Assembly: GCA_964503885.1 (NCBI GenBank)
Contig: CAZDCD010000023.1
Location: 8,306 to 72,305, forward strand
Origin: CAZDCD01 sp964503885
GTDB taxonomy: Bacteria; Bacteroidota; Bacteroidia; Bacteroidales; UBA10428
Length of the DNA stretch: 64,000 bases
Reading direction: 5' to 3'
A program made the translations under genes and the position numbers. Positions 35,933 through 44,804 of this stretch are shown in pieces. The stretch's first letter is position 1. Each line of letters starts with the position of its first letter. The notes under the pieces are model-generated. The model worked only from the letters and a program-made list of their open reading frames with translations. It ran no database searches and had not been told where the DNA came from.

Positions 35933-36682
35933 TTAAAAGTGAAGTTTATCTTTGAGATTTTTAAAACCGCTTTTACTTATTTTAATTATCGTACCGTTTT
36001 TGAGCTTTGCCACATAGTTGTCTTTCGCATAGGGCTCTAATTGTATTACCTGGTCGATTTTAACAATATACGACCGGTGTACCCTAATAAATACGCCCGG
36101 GTCGAGGTTGTCTTCAAAATATTTCATGGTGGCCTGCTTCAGGTGTTTACCTTCGTCAGTATAAATCATCACATAATCGTCCTGGGCTTCCAGGTAGTTT
36201 ATTTTTTGAACAGGCACTACCTTAATTTTATTGATGCTTTTTACCACCACACGTTCAAGCTTTTCAGTCAACGGTTCCCTGATCAGATTTTTAACTTTTG
36301 AGGATTCAGGCTCTTTACGCTGAATTTTGCCAGCAGCCTTTTCCACTGCAGCGAGGAGTCTTTCCTTCGAATAAGGTTTAAGCAGGTAGTCAACGGCATT
36401 CAGCTCAAAAGCCTTTATGGCAAACTGGTTGTGGGCGGTAATAAAGACCACTTCCGGAATGTCATCCAGCAGTTCGATCATCTCAAAACCATTGAGCTTT
36501 GGCATTTGAATATCGAGAAAGATCAAATCGGGTTTGCACTCCTGTATCGACTTTATGCCCTCAAAACCGTTTGCACATTCCCCTACAATTTCAATCTCTT
36601 CAAAATCTTTAATGTAGTTTTTTACCAGTTCTCTCGCCAGTTCTTCATCGTCGATTATTAAAGCTCTGATTTTATTTTCCAT
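35933..36682 (-). CDS. LytTR response regulator of the LiaF-like module
   Basis: The 249-residue regulator. The receiver domain has the acidic DDEE near the N-terminus, phospho-acceptor Asp in LIFLDIQMPKLNGFE, VFITAHNQFAIKAFE and Lys of YLLKPYSKE. The LytTR DNA-binding domain has KINYLEAQDDYVMIYT and FIRVHRSYIVKIDQV. It lies 41 bases after the LytS-type kinase and two genes after a LiaF-like protein on the same strand. Confidence 0.92.
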   Translation of the reverse strand: MENKIRALIIDDEELARELVKNYIKDFEEIEIVGECANGFEGIKSIQECKPDLIFLDIQMPKLNGFEMIELLDDIPEVVFITAHNQFAIKAFELNAVDYLLKPYSKERLLAAVEKAAGKIQRKEPESSKVKNLIREPLTEKLERVVVKSINKIKVVPVQKINYLEAQDDYVMIYTDEGKHLKQATMKYFEDNLDPGVFIRVHRSYIVKIDQVIQLEPYAKDNYVAKLKNGTIIKISKSGFKNLKDKLHF

Positions 36683-36723
36683 GACAGTAAGATTTCCTAT
36701 TTAATTCTCCCTTAAATAACCTA

Positions 36724-37773
36724 TTATATTTGGGGAACACTGAGAAGAACCTCATAAATTCCCTGATCTGATTTGATCTGGATGAGGTTATCGCTGTTAT
36801 ATATGATTTTCATCCTTTGGCGGATATTCTGCAGTCCGATTCCCTCGCCTTTGTTGACGATAAGTTCGGGATCAAAATTGTTTTTAATGCTCAGCTGCAA
36901 CACCCTTTCATTGCATGCAGCATTCAGCTCAACCACCGATTCATCGAGGTTTTCATAAACACCATATTTTATTGCATTTTCAACCAGGGGTTGAAGGATC
37001 AGCCACGGCAACTTTTTCCCCATGCAATCATCATTGATGTTGCTTTTTATCACCAGCCGCTTTCCAAACCTTATCTTTTCAATGTCGAGATACCTGCTGA
37101 TATTATTGATTTCCTGTTCGACGGTAGTAAGATTCTGATCATTTTTTGAAAGAGAATACCTGAGAAATTCCGACAGCTTTATGATCATTTCACGGGCTTT
37201 TTCAGGACTCAGGATCGTAAGTGAACTTATGGAATTCAGGCTGTTAAAAAGAAAATGCGGATTGATCTGTGATTTTAATGAACTGAGTTCCGATTCTTTT
37301 ATGAGTGCTTTAAGTTCGGATTCACTCACCAGCTTTTCCTTGAAATTCTGGTAGTAGATCAACAGGTTATAAAACAAGATGATGAGAAAATAATAAAGCA
37401 CTCCTGACGCGAGCCTCCAGGGAATAGACTGAATAAGGTATTGCAGGTAATCGTCGCGATGGCTGAAACTCGTGGCAAGGATCATATACGTTATACCAAA
37501 CCAAAAGCCTGAAAGGATAATACTCAATACAAGCTGCTGAATGATATTGATGACCAGGTTGGTACGTTTGGCGTGAAGGTAAAAAACCGGGTACCATAAG
37601 CTCAGTCCCAGCAAGGCAATGGTTAAGTTTGAGACCAGACTTTCGGTGATTGCAACATTGAACCCGAACAACTGATAATAGGTGAGTATAAAAAGATGTA
37701 TACTGGCAATAAGCATCCAGATACCAATATACATCAGGTAATAATTCCTGTTTCCGTATAGCGGGGTAGTCAC
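36724..37773 (-). CDS. LytS-type sensor histidine kinase
   Basis: The 349-residue membrane kinase. Four hydrophobic segments lie in the first 145 residues (YLMYIGIWMLIASIHLFIL, NLTIALLGLSLWYPVFYLHA, INIIQQLVLSIILSGFWFGI, GVLYYFLIILFYNLLIYY), with no sizeable extracellular domain. The His_kinase domain has the phospho-His in QINPHFLFNSLNS, the ATPase motif LPWLILQPLVENAIKYGV and GEGIGLQNIRQRM. Such intramembrane-sensing kinases resemble LiaS in layout. It sits between a LiaF-like gene (9 bases upstream) and a LytTR regulator. Confidence 0.9.
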   Translation of the reverse strand: MTTPLYGNRNYYLMYIGIWMLIASIHLFILTYYQLFGFNVAITESLVSNLTIALLGLSLWYPVFYLHAKRTNLVINIIQQLVLSIILSGFWFGITYMILATSFSHRDDYLQYLIQSIPWRLASGVLYYFLIILFYNLLIYYQNFKEKLVSESELKALIKESELSSLKSQINPHFLFNSLNSISSLTILSPEKAREMIIKLSEFLRYSLSKNDQNLTTVEQEINNISRYLDIEKIRFGKRLVIKSNINDDCMGKKLPWLILQPLVENAIKYGVYENLDESVVELNAACNERVLQLSIKNNFDPELIVNKGEGIGLQNIRQRMKIIYNSDNLIQIKSDQGIYEVLLSVPQI

Positions 37774-37782
37774 GTCCTGCGG

Positions 37783-38481
37783 TTAATAACTTTTTATTTC
37801 ACCTCCTCCGAATACCACCGTGCCTGTGATCAGAAGTTCGCTTTCGGATATTTCACCGGACTTAACAGGAGTTAACCTTTTGTCGGAAAATCCGCCGAAA
37901 ATCGGGGTGATGCTGACTTTAACCTTCCATGTATCGGGAATGACCAGCTCAAAGCCTCCGAAAATAGCAAAAAGCTCAATGGTGTTTTTACCTTGTGCCA
38001 TCTTTGCCCTGGTAAAAATAAGTTTTTGTCCGCCAAATATGCTGGTCAGCTTACCGCCTTTGAAACTTTCCGAATTAATTATTCTTTCGGTGCCGCCCAG
38101 AATAGTCACCTCATCCAGAATATCCTCGTTTGTACCGGATACATTGCGGAATTTATGATGGGAATGGCGGTGAAACAAGATCGAAAACCCGGCTATGATC
38201 AACATTACCGGCCAGAATATCTGCCAGAAGTTGAAATGAAAATCATAAAAATCCCGCAAATAAAACACCCCGCCAACGGCGATAAGAATAATTCCAAATC
38301 CTTTATTCTGACGGGTAATAAGAGATAAGATCCCAACGCCGATTAGGATTACCTCCCATCTGAAAATATACCGTTTAATTTCGTATGAAAAAATCCCAAA
38401 ATTACTGGCAAGCAACGCAATCCCCGCAATCAGTATGAAGATGCCTGCCAGCATTCTTTTATCTGAATTTCTGTGTTCCAT
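37783..38481 (-). CDS. LiaF-like membrane protein
   Basis: The protein is 232 residues from the ATG at 38479-38481 (MEHRNSDKRMLAGI); a longer start at 38586 would add an unrelated hydrophobic leader. Three to four membrane segments lie in the first 115 residues (GIFILIAGIALLASNFGIF, VILIGVGILSLI, GIILIAVGGVFYL, IFWPVMLIIAGFSILF). The C-terminal beta-solenoid/LiaF domain has repeated GG turns (VTILGGTERI, SIFGGQKLIF, AIFGGFELVI, PIFGGFSDKR, VVFGGGEIKSY). In Firmicutes LiaF represses the LiaSR envelope-stress system. Here it heads a run with a kinase and regulator, suggesting a similar inhibitory sensor role, inferred from context. Confidence 0.82.
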   Translation of the reverse strand: MEHRNSDKRMLAGIFILIAGIALLASNFGIFSYEIKRYIFRWEVILIGVGILSLITRQNKGFGIILIAVGGVFYLRDFYDFHFNFWQIFWPVMLIIAGFSILFHRHSHHKFRNVSGTNEDILDEVTILGGTERIINSESFKGGKLTSIFGGQKLIFTRAKMAQGKNTIELFAIFGGFELVIPDTWKVKVSITPIFGGFSDKRLTPVKSGEISESELLITGTVVFGGGEIKSY

Positions 38482-38631
38482 AAATATACCTCCGAATTTA
38501 TGTTTTAACAGAACAAAAATACAAAGCAATATAATTGAAAAAAACAACAAATCGGTAAACACCCCTGTGGAATCGGTAAAATGCACTAAATTTATCGCTC
38601 CTGACGATGAATGTTAACCTGAATCTGTTGG

Positions 38632-39441
38632 ATGAACACATTGACAATCAGAATAATCACAATACTCAGTGCAGCAATATGCCTTGTTTGTTGTTCCAGG
38701 GATAACACCGGTTTGATATCCACAGAACAGGAATCATACCTTGGTGTCCATCTCGACAGTGTACTGAGGAACAACTCGTTGGAATTTCAGGTGCTGGATA
38801 CTGCCTCATATCCTGATGCCTATGATTTTCTATATGGAATGCTCGATACTATTGTGAGCTCATCCGAACTCAGCCGGCCTGGCATATTTACCTTTACCAT
38901 AAGGATAGTTGAAAATACAGATCAGAATTTCTATGCCTTTCCGGGCGGATTTTTGTATATCAATACCGGGTTCATCGATTACCTCGATAATGGTGCACAG
39001 CTTGCCGGGATCATGGCACATCAGGTGGCTCATATTGACAGGCGACATATCACCGGGATTATTGAGCGCGAGCTGGGCTTCGACGAAATACTGAAAGCGG
39101 TCACCGGCAGAGAACATGCAAGCCTGGATTATCTCACTGAAGCTATTGCCTCAGGAAACGGATTGTATAAATATTCAGATAAACAGGAACTTGAAGCAGA
39201 TGAATACGCAGTCAGGTATACGGCATCTACCGCTTATGATCCGACAGGTATCGCTAGCTTCCTTTCCAAAGTAATGCTTTCGGTTCAATCAGGTTCTGTG
39301 CCGGAAATCGCCAATGATCATCCTCTTAATGATAAGCGGCTCGAACACATCAACCAGGTCTGGATCGGTCTGGACAGTCCCGAAGGGGAATTGTTCACAA
39401 GCGAATTTGAGCAGTTCAGGACAGCAGTCCACCGGAAATAA
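38632..39441 (+). CDS. M48-like lipoprotein with a degenerate zinc motif
   Basis: The 269-residue lipoprotein (lipobox Cys near residue 21 in AAICLVCC) has the fold of M48 metalloproteases of the BepA/Oma1 group: AFPGGFLYINTGFIDYL before the motif, then GIMAHQVAHIDRRH (residues 127-140), with the third ligand region QELEADEYAVRY (Glu186) and HPLNDKRLEHI. The HExxH glutamate is Gln131 (codon CAG), so the general base is missing. Both zinc histidines (130, 134) and the Glu ligand remain, so it may bind zinc but not cleave. It lacks the TPR domain of BepA. It is divergent from the LiaF-like operon and convergent with the lipid A deacylase. Confidence 0.8.
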   Translation: MNTLTIRIITILSAAICLVCCSRDNTGLISTEQESYLGVHLDSVLRNNSLEFQVLDTASYPDAYDFLYGMLDTIVSSSELSRPGIFTFTIRIVENTDQNFYAFPGGFLYINTGFIDYLDNGAQLAGIMAHQVAHIDRRHITGIIERELGFDEILKAVTGREHASLDYLTEAIASGNGLYKYSDKQELEADEYAVRYTASTAYDPTGIASFLSKVMLSVQSGSVPEIANDHPLNDKRLEHINQVWIGLDSPEGELFTSEFEQFRTAVHRK

Positions 39442-39467
39442 TTTAAGGACTGGTCTGTTGCATGTCC

Positions 39468-40565
39468 TTATGGTGAAAATCCGATCCTGAAATCAAGGAA
39501 ATCAGCCACCTGGCGGTGTGCTTTAAGGTTTATTCCCACAAAAAAATGTTCACTGAGGCTGAAATTCAGTCCGTAACGCTGGAACACAGGATCACGGCGT
39601 TTAAACGGTACATAAAGGTATACGCCGAGTTGCTGGTAAAAATTGAACCTGCCCAGGATAAGTTCATGCCCGGCAAAAAAGGCAAGGTATTTATGATCAA
39701 CAGGTTCTGTACCGTATAAGGTGGAACGTTTTTCAATTTCTTCGGCTTCAGCCTGGTCGAATATGAATTCAAGTCCGCTTATCAGGGCATCCTGCCGGCC
39801 AATTACCCTGCTATAGCCCACCGATAATCCGTAAACCGGGTAACGTTCACTGCCCTTAACTGCAGTTTTGCCGGTTCCGAGAAGAATAAAATCGAACCGG
39901 TTCAAATATGGAACAAGCCTGACAGATCTGTCTTTTGTGCGGATTGAATATGGAAGAGGTCTGAGGTTATAATCAATGCCCAGGCTTACGCCCGGAAAAT
40001 TTATGCCCAGATTCGGATTTTTTATTCCTCCGTTTGAGATATGGTTAAATTCCGCCGACAGTTTTGTATTGATTTTTTCGTTTATCCGAAAATTTAAGGC
40101 AACATCAAGATGCACGATAAAGCTGAGGTGACTGCTGTAAAACTGGTTTTCAGGATTTGAAACCGAATCGAAAACATTCGTCAGGTATACGGGTCCCATA
40201 CCAAACCTGATTGAAGTATGAACCATTTTATCCCCGTTAATTGCAGGCTCAACAAACGGATACAACGCAAAGGCGCTCCCCAGCACATATTTATTTGCAA
40301 AACTTGTGTAGAACAGAGAAATACCGGTATACGGGTAGCAGAAACAATATTGCCAGCTTTTTTCAGACATCAATTGCCATCGGGTCTCGATCTCCAAGCC
40401 CCACGGGAAGGATTTAGTCAATCCTTCGAGTTTACCGCTGTGTTTTACAATGAATCCAACGTGTGGCTTTACCCCTGTTATCAGGGAATTTTTATGATCC
40501 TGGCAGTATGCTGCAACAAAGATCTGAGAAATGATCAGCAGATGAAGTATTCCTTTCAGACCCAT
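39468..40565 (-). CDS. PagL-like lipid A 3-O-deacylase / acyloxyacyl hydrolase
   Basis: The 365-residue outer-membrane beta-barrel protein has a signal peptide (LKGILHLLIISQIFVAAYCQ). The PagL-type catalytic block is EFNHISNGGIKNPNLGINFPG (about residues 170-190), which carries the His-Ser pair and the PN-x-G turn of the family. The rest alternates as amphipathic strands. PagL removes the 3-linked acyl chain of lipid A. The protein is about twice the length of Pseudomonas PagL, in line with the larger Bacteroidota acyloxyacyl hydrolase-family members. Three palindromes lie about 180 bases upstream. Confidence 0.75.
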   Translation of the reverse strand: MGLKGILHLLIISQIFVAAYCQDHKNSLITGVKPHVGFIVKHSGKLEGLTKSFPWGLEIETRWQLMSEKSWQYCFCYPYTGISLFYTSFANKYVLGSAFALYPFVEPAINGDKMVHTSIRFGMGPVYLTNVFDSVSNPENQFYSSHLSFIVHLDVALNFRINEKINTKLSAEFNHISNGGIKNPNLGINFPGVSLGIDYNLRPLPYSIRTKDRSVRLVPYLNRFDFILLGTGKTAVKGSERYPVYGLSVGYSRVIGRQDALISGLEFIFDQAEAEEIEKRSTLYGTEPVDHKYLAFFAGHELILGRFNFYQQLGVYLYVPFKRRDPVFQRYGLNFSLSEHFFVGINLKAHRQVADFLDFRIGFSP

Positions 40566-41056
40566 AAGCGGAAAGGGTTCATTCCTGTAAAACTACGATT
40601 AATAATTGTCTCCTGGCATGTCTGAAGATCGAATAACATTCGGGGATTTCATTCCTTTGTAAATGAACTATACCAACAATACCAGACTGAGGCCGGATTC
40701 AACCGGCGGGCATGCAGGCACTAAATCCGAAACATAAAAATTGTTATCGTTCAGCGATAATTTTTTATCGTCGCGAAATAATTCAATTATCATTTTGCGA
40801 TAATAAATCAACTGAAATACTTATTGTATTTCAGGCATTGATTCATTCAAGACTTAAATCGTGAAAGAGCTGAAGGTTAACGACATGTTCGCAGGTCCGG
40901 GCTTCGTCCGGCGTAAACGATCATCGGTAAGAAACCGCGTCATCTGCCATGATCTTTCAGGGCATAACCAATCTATGCTGCGGAAATGGGATAACCTCCG
41001 ACTCATGATCAGCTATGGCTGATACCTGCTTTTTTCTTGCCGGGATTATTTCGTTC
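40566..41056. other. Intergenic region between the lipid A deacylase and cimA
   Basis: 490 bases with no supportable gene. It contains the three phased palindromes at 40744-40803 and a short GC-rich element at 40691-40713. The cimA transcript runs into this region; no canonical terminator hairpin with a T tract was found. Confidence 0.6.
40744..40803. promoter_or_regulatory. Three phased TTATC-N7-GATAA palindromes
   Basis: Site 1 is TTATCGTTCAGCGATAA (40744-40760), site 2 TTATCGTCGCGAAATAA (40765-40781, one half-site mismatch) and site 3 TTATCATTTTGCGATAA (40787-40803). Starts are 21 and 22 bases apart, about two helical turns, placing the sites on one DNA face. This is the arrangement expected of a cooperative dimeric repressor or activator. 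The nearest target is the deacylase gene starting at 40565. I do not recognise the cognate regulator family, and none is encoded next to it. Confidence 0.6.
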
Positions 41057-42586
41057 CTATTTTCTTTGCTCAATGATGTTAAGCATTTTCATTGTTGCTT
41101 TTATTGCCGCAACAGTCTGGTCGGGATCCAGACCCCTTGTTTTCATTTCCCTCCCGCTATGATCGTCTTCCCATGTAATTACTGTAGAAACAAGGGCATC
41201 GGTCTTCCCGCCCGGAGGTATGGTTACCACATAGTCGGCCAGCCGGGGAATCTCTTTGCTGAGCGATTTGTATATTTTTTTCAGGGCTTTCATAAAAGCA
41301 TCGTACTGTCCATCGCCTGAGGAAGTTTCCTCGTAAAACTTATCGTCGATCTCGATCTTTAGTGTGGCAACTGATTTCAGGCCGTTTGCCGACGACAGCG
41401 AAAAATTAATGACCTTTATCCTGTTTTCGATCACATCACTGTTCAATACATCAGAAACGATATAGGGCAGGTCTTCTGTGGTGATATCCTCTTTTTTGTC
41501 ACCAAGCTCAATGACCTTTTCCGTCACTCTCTTTACTTCCTGCGGATTGAGTTCTATGCCAAGTTCCTGTAGGTTTTTAAGGATATTGGCCTTACCGGCG
41601 GTTTTTCCAAGGGCATATTTCCGTATCCGTCCGAACCTTTCGGGGAGAAGATCATTATAATACAGGTTATCTTTAGTGTCACCATCGGCATGTACTCCGC
41701 AGGTCTGTGTAAATACATTATCTCCGATTATAGGCCTGTTGGCCGGAATTCTGATTCCTGAAAACGATTCCACGAGTTTGCTCACCAGGTAGATCTTCTT
41801 TTCGTTCACAGATATCCTGAAGGCATAAAAATCGAGGATTACCCCGACTACGCTGGACAACGGCACATTTCCTGCCCTTTCACCCAGTCCGTTGACGGTA
41901 GTATGAAATCCCCTTATCCCGGCATTAATGGCTGCAAAAACATTGCCTGTTGCCAGATCATAATCGTTGTGTGCATGAAAATCAAATCGCTTATCGGGAT
42001 ACCTTTCAAGTACCGCTGTGCAAAAATCATATGTCTCATCGGGATTCAATATGCCCAGCGTATCGGGAAGCATAAACCGGTTTATGGGCTGATCACGCAG
42101 ACCATCAAGCATATAGTATACATAATCTCTGGAGTTCCGCATACCGTTCGACCAGTCCTCGAGGTAGAGGTTTACGTCAATGCCGTTTTTATGCGCATAT
42201 TCGATTGACCGCTTAATATCATCAAGATGCTCAGCGGGACTTTTTTTCAACTGCCTTTCAACATGCCGGAGCGATCCCTTTGTCAGCAGGTTAGCGACTT
42301 TTACCCCGGCTGATCTGATCCAGTCGAGTGAAGTAATCCCGTCGATAAACGCCAGTACCTCCACACGGTCGAGATAACCGGCCTGGGATGCCCATTTTAC
42401 AATGCTTTTTACACCCTGATATTCACCCTCCGAAACCCGGGCAGAGGCCACCTCAATACGATCAACTTTAACCTCTTCAAGCAGGAGCTTTGTTATGCTA
42501 AGTTTTTCATTCGAGGTAAAGGAAACTCCCGAAGTCTGTTCGCCATCCCTGAGAGTGGTATCCATTATTTCAATTTTCTCTTTCAT
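41057..42586 (-). CDS. cimA: (R)-citramalate synthase / LeuA-family synthase
   Basis: The 509-residue enzyme starts at the ATG at 42584-42586 (KEKIEIMDTTLRDGEQTSGV); a start 13 codons earlier is possible. The DRE-TIM barrel has MDTTLRDGEQ and the metal site FDFHAHNDYDLATGN, plus VNGLGERAGNVPL and the C-terminal regulatory LeuA-dimer domain (TLKIEIDDKFYEETSSGDGQYDAFMKAL). It is the second LeuA paralogue in the operon and most likely condenses pyruvate and acetyl-CoA to citramalate, the entry to threonine-independent isoleucine synthesis. The symbol is inferred from context; 2-isopropylmalate or homocitrate synthase activity cannot be excluded. It is last in the leuACD operon, 139 bases after leuD. 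Confidence 0.85.
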   Translation of the reverse strand: MKEKIEIMDTTLRDGEQTSGVSFTSNEKLSITKLLLEEVKVDRIEVASARVSEGEYQGVKSIVKWASQAGYLDRVEVLAFIDGITSLDWIRSAGVKVANLLTKGSLRHVERQLKKSPAEHLDDIKRSIEYAHKNGIDVNLYLEDWSNGMRNSRDYVYYMLDGLRDQPINRFMLPDTLGILNPDETYDFCTAVLERYPDKRFDFHAHNDYDLATGNVFAAINAGIRGFHTTVNGLGERAGNVPLSSVVGVILDFYAFRISVNEKKIYLVSKLVESFSGIRIPANRPIIGDNVFTQTCGVHADGDTKDNLYYNDLLPERFGRIRKYALGKTAGKANILKNLQELGIELNPQEVKRVTEKVIELGDKKEDITTEDLPYIVSDVLNSDVIENRIKVINFSLSSANGLKSVATLKIEIDDKFYEETSSGDGQYDAFMKALKKIYKSLSKEIPRLADYVVTIPPGGKTDALVSTVITWEDDHSGREMKTRGLDPDQTVAAIKATMKMLNIIEQRK

Positions 42587-42725
42587 ACCATAATTGTTAA
42601 TCTTTTCATCGCTCCGGCCAAACAATCAGCCAGCACCACATAAACAATCTCCCGGGCAACTGGTTCAACCTTGTCTTCCGGTAAAATAGCTTCCGATGAA
42701 ACGGGCCGTGAATATCTTTCACACG

Positions 42726-43328
42726 CTAGACCTCAGATACCCTGCTCTTTTCAAACGACTCAATTTTCGCTTTCATGCTCAGGAGGTAGTCTATATCGTC
42801 ATACCCGTTCAGCATGCATGATTTTTTATGTGAACTGATCTGAAATACCTCCTGTTCACCGGTGTTTAAGATGGTAACCTGCTGATTCACAAGATCTACC
42901 TTTACCTTAGTTCCGGGATCCCGTTCTATAGCTTTAAAGAGTTTGTCAAGATATTGTTCACCCACCTGTACCGGTAACAGGCCTATATTCAGGGCATTGT
43001 TCCTGAATATGTCGGCGAAAAAACTGGAAATGACCACTTTAAACCCATAATCATAAATTGCCCATGCAGCATGTTCGCGGCTTGAACCGCTCCCGAAATT
43101 TTTTTCGGTTACCAGTATTTGTCCGGTATACGCCGGGTTATTCAGTACAAATCCATCAACCGGTCTGTTATTTTTATCATACCTCCAGTCCCTGAACAGG
43201 TTATCACCAAAACCTTCACGGCTGGTCGCTTTTAAAAACCTTGCGGGAATGATCTGGTCAGTATCCACATTTTCTATTGGCAAAGGAACACATGTTGATT
43301 CCACTGCTGTAAATTTATCTATTGGCAT
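42726..43328 (-). CDS. leuD: 3-isopropylmalate dehydratase small subunit
   Basis: The 200-residue swivel domain partner of LeuC. Motifs are NVDTDQIIPARFLK (residues 19-32), GKNFGSGSSREHAAWA (seen as EKNFGSGSSREHA) and SSFFADIFRNNALNIGLLP. With LeuC it isomerises 2-isopropylmalate to 3-isopropylmalate, and it can also act on citramalate. It follows leuC by 48 bases in the same operon. Confidence 0.96.
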   Translation of the reverse strand: MPIDKFTAVESTCVPLPIENVDTDQIIPARFLKATSREGFGDNLFRDWRYDKNNRPVDGFVLNNPAYTGQILVTEKNFGSGSSREHAAWAIYDYGFKVVISSFFADIFRNNALNIGLLPVQVGEQYLDKLFKAIERDPGTKVKVDLVNQQVTILNTGEQEVFQISSHKKSCMLNGYDDIDYLLSMKAKIESFEKSRVSEV

Positions 43329-43376
43329 AATTCTTTGTTAATTAATTCATTTATTCATTTAAGCAACCCTGAGGAT

Positions 43377-44804
43377 CTATAACAGTTCCCTGGGATCTGT
43401 GATCTTACCGGTTATGGCTGCTGCAGCCGCAGTTACGGGACTTGCAAGGAATGTCCTCGCTCCGGGCCCCTGGCGGCCTTCAAAATTCCGGTTTGTAGTA
43501 GAGACCGCATATTTTCCTTCGGGCACCTTATCATCATTCATAGCCAGGCATGCTGAGCAGCCCGGTTGCCTGAGTGTAAATCCGGCTTTTTCAAGTTTTT
43601 GCAGCAATCCTTCTTTCCTGGCCTGTTTCTCAACCTGTTTCGAACCCGGAACGATCCATGCAATTACACTGTCTGCTTTTTTCCTGCCGTCAACGAACCG
43701 GGTGAACTCGCGCAAATCCTCTATCCGTCCGTTGGTACAGGAACCCACAAACACATAGTCGACCGGTTTCCCCAGCATCTTGGTTCCGGCTTCGATATCC
43801 ATATATTTCAGCGATTTGAAAAATGAATGCTTTTCTTTCTCACTGAGTGTTTCTCCGTCAGGAATCTTTTCTGTTATCCTGATGCCCATACCGGGATTGG
43901 TACCGTATGTGATCATCGGTTCGATATCAGCTGCGCTGATCAGCAGTTCCCTGTCAAACACCGCGTCATCATCAGATCTCAGGGTTTTCCAATAATTTAC
44001 CGCTTCATCCCATTCTCTCCCTTTGGGTGAAAATTCCCTGCCCTTAAGGTATTCGAAAGTCACTTCATCGGGTGCGATAAGACCTCCCCGCGATCCGCAT
44101 TCGATGCTCATGTTGCATACCGTCATCCGGCCCTCCATGCTGAATGAGCGGATAGCAGATCCCGCATATTCAATGAAATACCCCGTACCTCCGGATGCCG
44201 ACAATTGAGAAATAATATACAGAATAACATCTTTGGATGTGACTCCTTTGTTCAACTCTCCATCCACGGTTATGCGCAGCTTTTTAGGCTTGGGTTGCAT
44301 GACGCACTGTGTTGCCAGGACCATTTCCACCTCGCTTGTCCCGATGCCGAAAGCCACACTTCCGAATGCACCGTGTGTGGCTGTATGACTATCACCGCAG
44401 ACTATCGTCATACCAGGCCGGGTAAGGCCCAGTTCCGGACCGATCACATGCACGATCCCCTGGTACGGATGGTTCAAACCGTAGAGTATTATGCCGTGCC
44501 TGTAGCAGTTTTGGGTAAGTTTATCCACCTGCGACCGCGATAACATATCCCTGATGGGCAAATGCTGATCTGATGTAGGTACATTATGATCGGCTGTCGC
44601 TATTGTGTTCTGGGGCCTGAAAACCATCAGACCTCTTTTATCAAGGTTGCCAAAAGCAACCGGACTTGTAACCTCGTGCACCAGGTGCCTGTCGATATAC
44701 AATACGTCGGGGCCGTTCTCAATCTGTTCTACGACGTGACTGTCCCAGACTTTGTCAAATAATGTTTTTCCTGCCAATGTAATGATTTTAAAATGGTTAA
44801 ACAA
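43377..44804 (-). CDS. leuC: 3-isopropylmalate dehydratase large subunit
   Basis: The 475-residue aconitase-family subunit. The [4Fe-4S] cysteines are in FVGSCTNGRIEDLREF and QPGCSACLAMNDD. Other motifs are GKTLFDKVWDSHVV near the start, VCGDSHTATHGAFGS and NMSIECGSRGGLIAPDE. Its first 8 bases overlap the leuA end, so it is translationally coupled. The extra N-terminal residues before LAGKTLFDKVW come from that overlap and may not be translated if a later start is used. Confidence 0.96.
   Translation of the reverse strand: MFNHFKIITLAGKTLFDKVWDSHVVEQIENGPDVLYIDRHLVHEVTSPVAFGNLDKRGLMVFRPQNTIATADHNVPTSDQHLPIRDMLSRSQVDKLTQNCYRHGIILYGLNHPYQGIVHVIGPELGLTRPGMTIVCGDSHTATHGAFGSVAFGIGTSEVEMVLATQCVMQPKPKKLRITVDGELNKGVTSKDVILYIISQLSASGGTGYFIEYAGSAIRSFSMEGRMTVCNMSIECGSRGGLIAPDEVTFEYLKGREFSPKGREWDEAVNYWKTLRSDDDAVFDRELLISAADIEPMITYGTNPGMGIRITEKIPDGETLSEKEKHSFFKSLKYMDIEAGTKMLGKPVDYVFVGSCTNGRIEDLREFTRFVDGRKKADSVIAWIVPGSKQVEKQARKEGLLQKLEKAGFTLRQPGCSACLAMNDDKVPEGKYAVSTTNRNFEGRQGPGARTFLASPVTAAAAAITGKITDPRELL

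Noticed and set aside
39444..39470. Terminator between the M48-like gene and the lipid A deacylase
   Set aside because: TAAGGAC/GTCCTTA forms a 7-bp stem, but no T tract follows on either strand, so termination is not supported.
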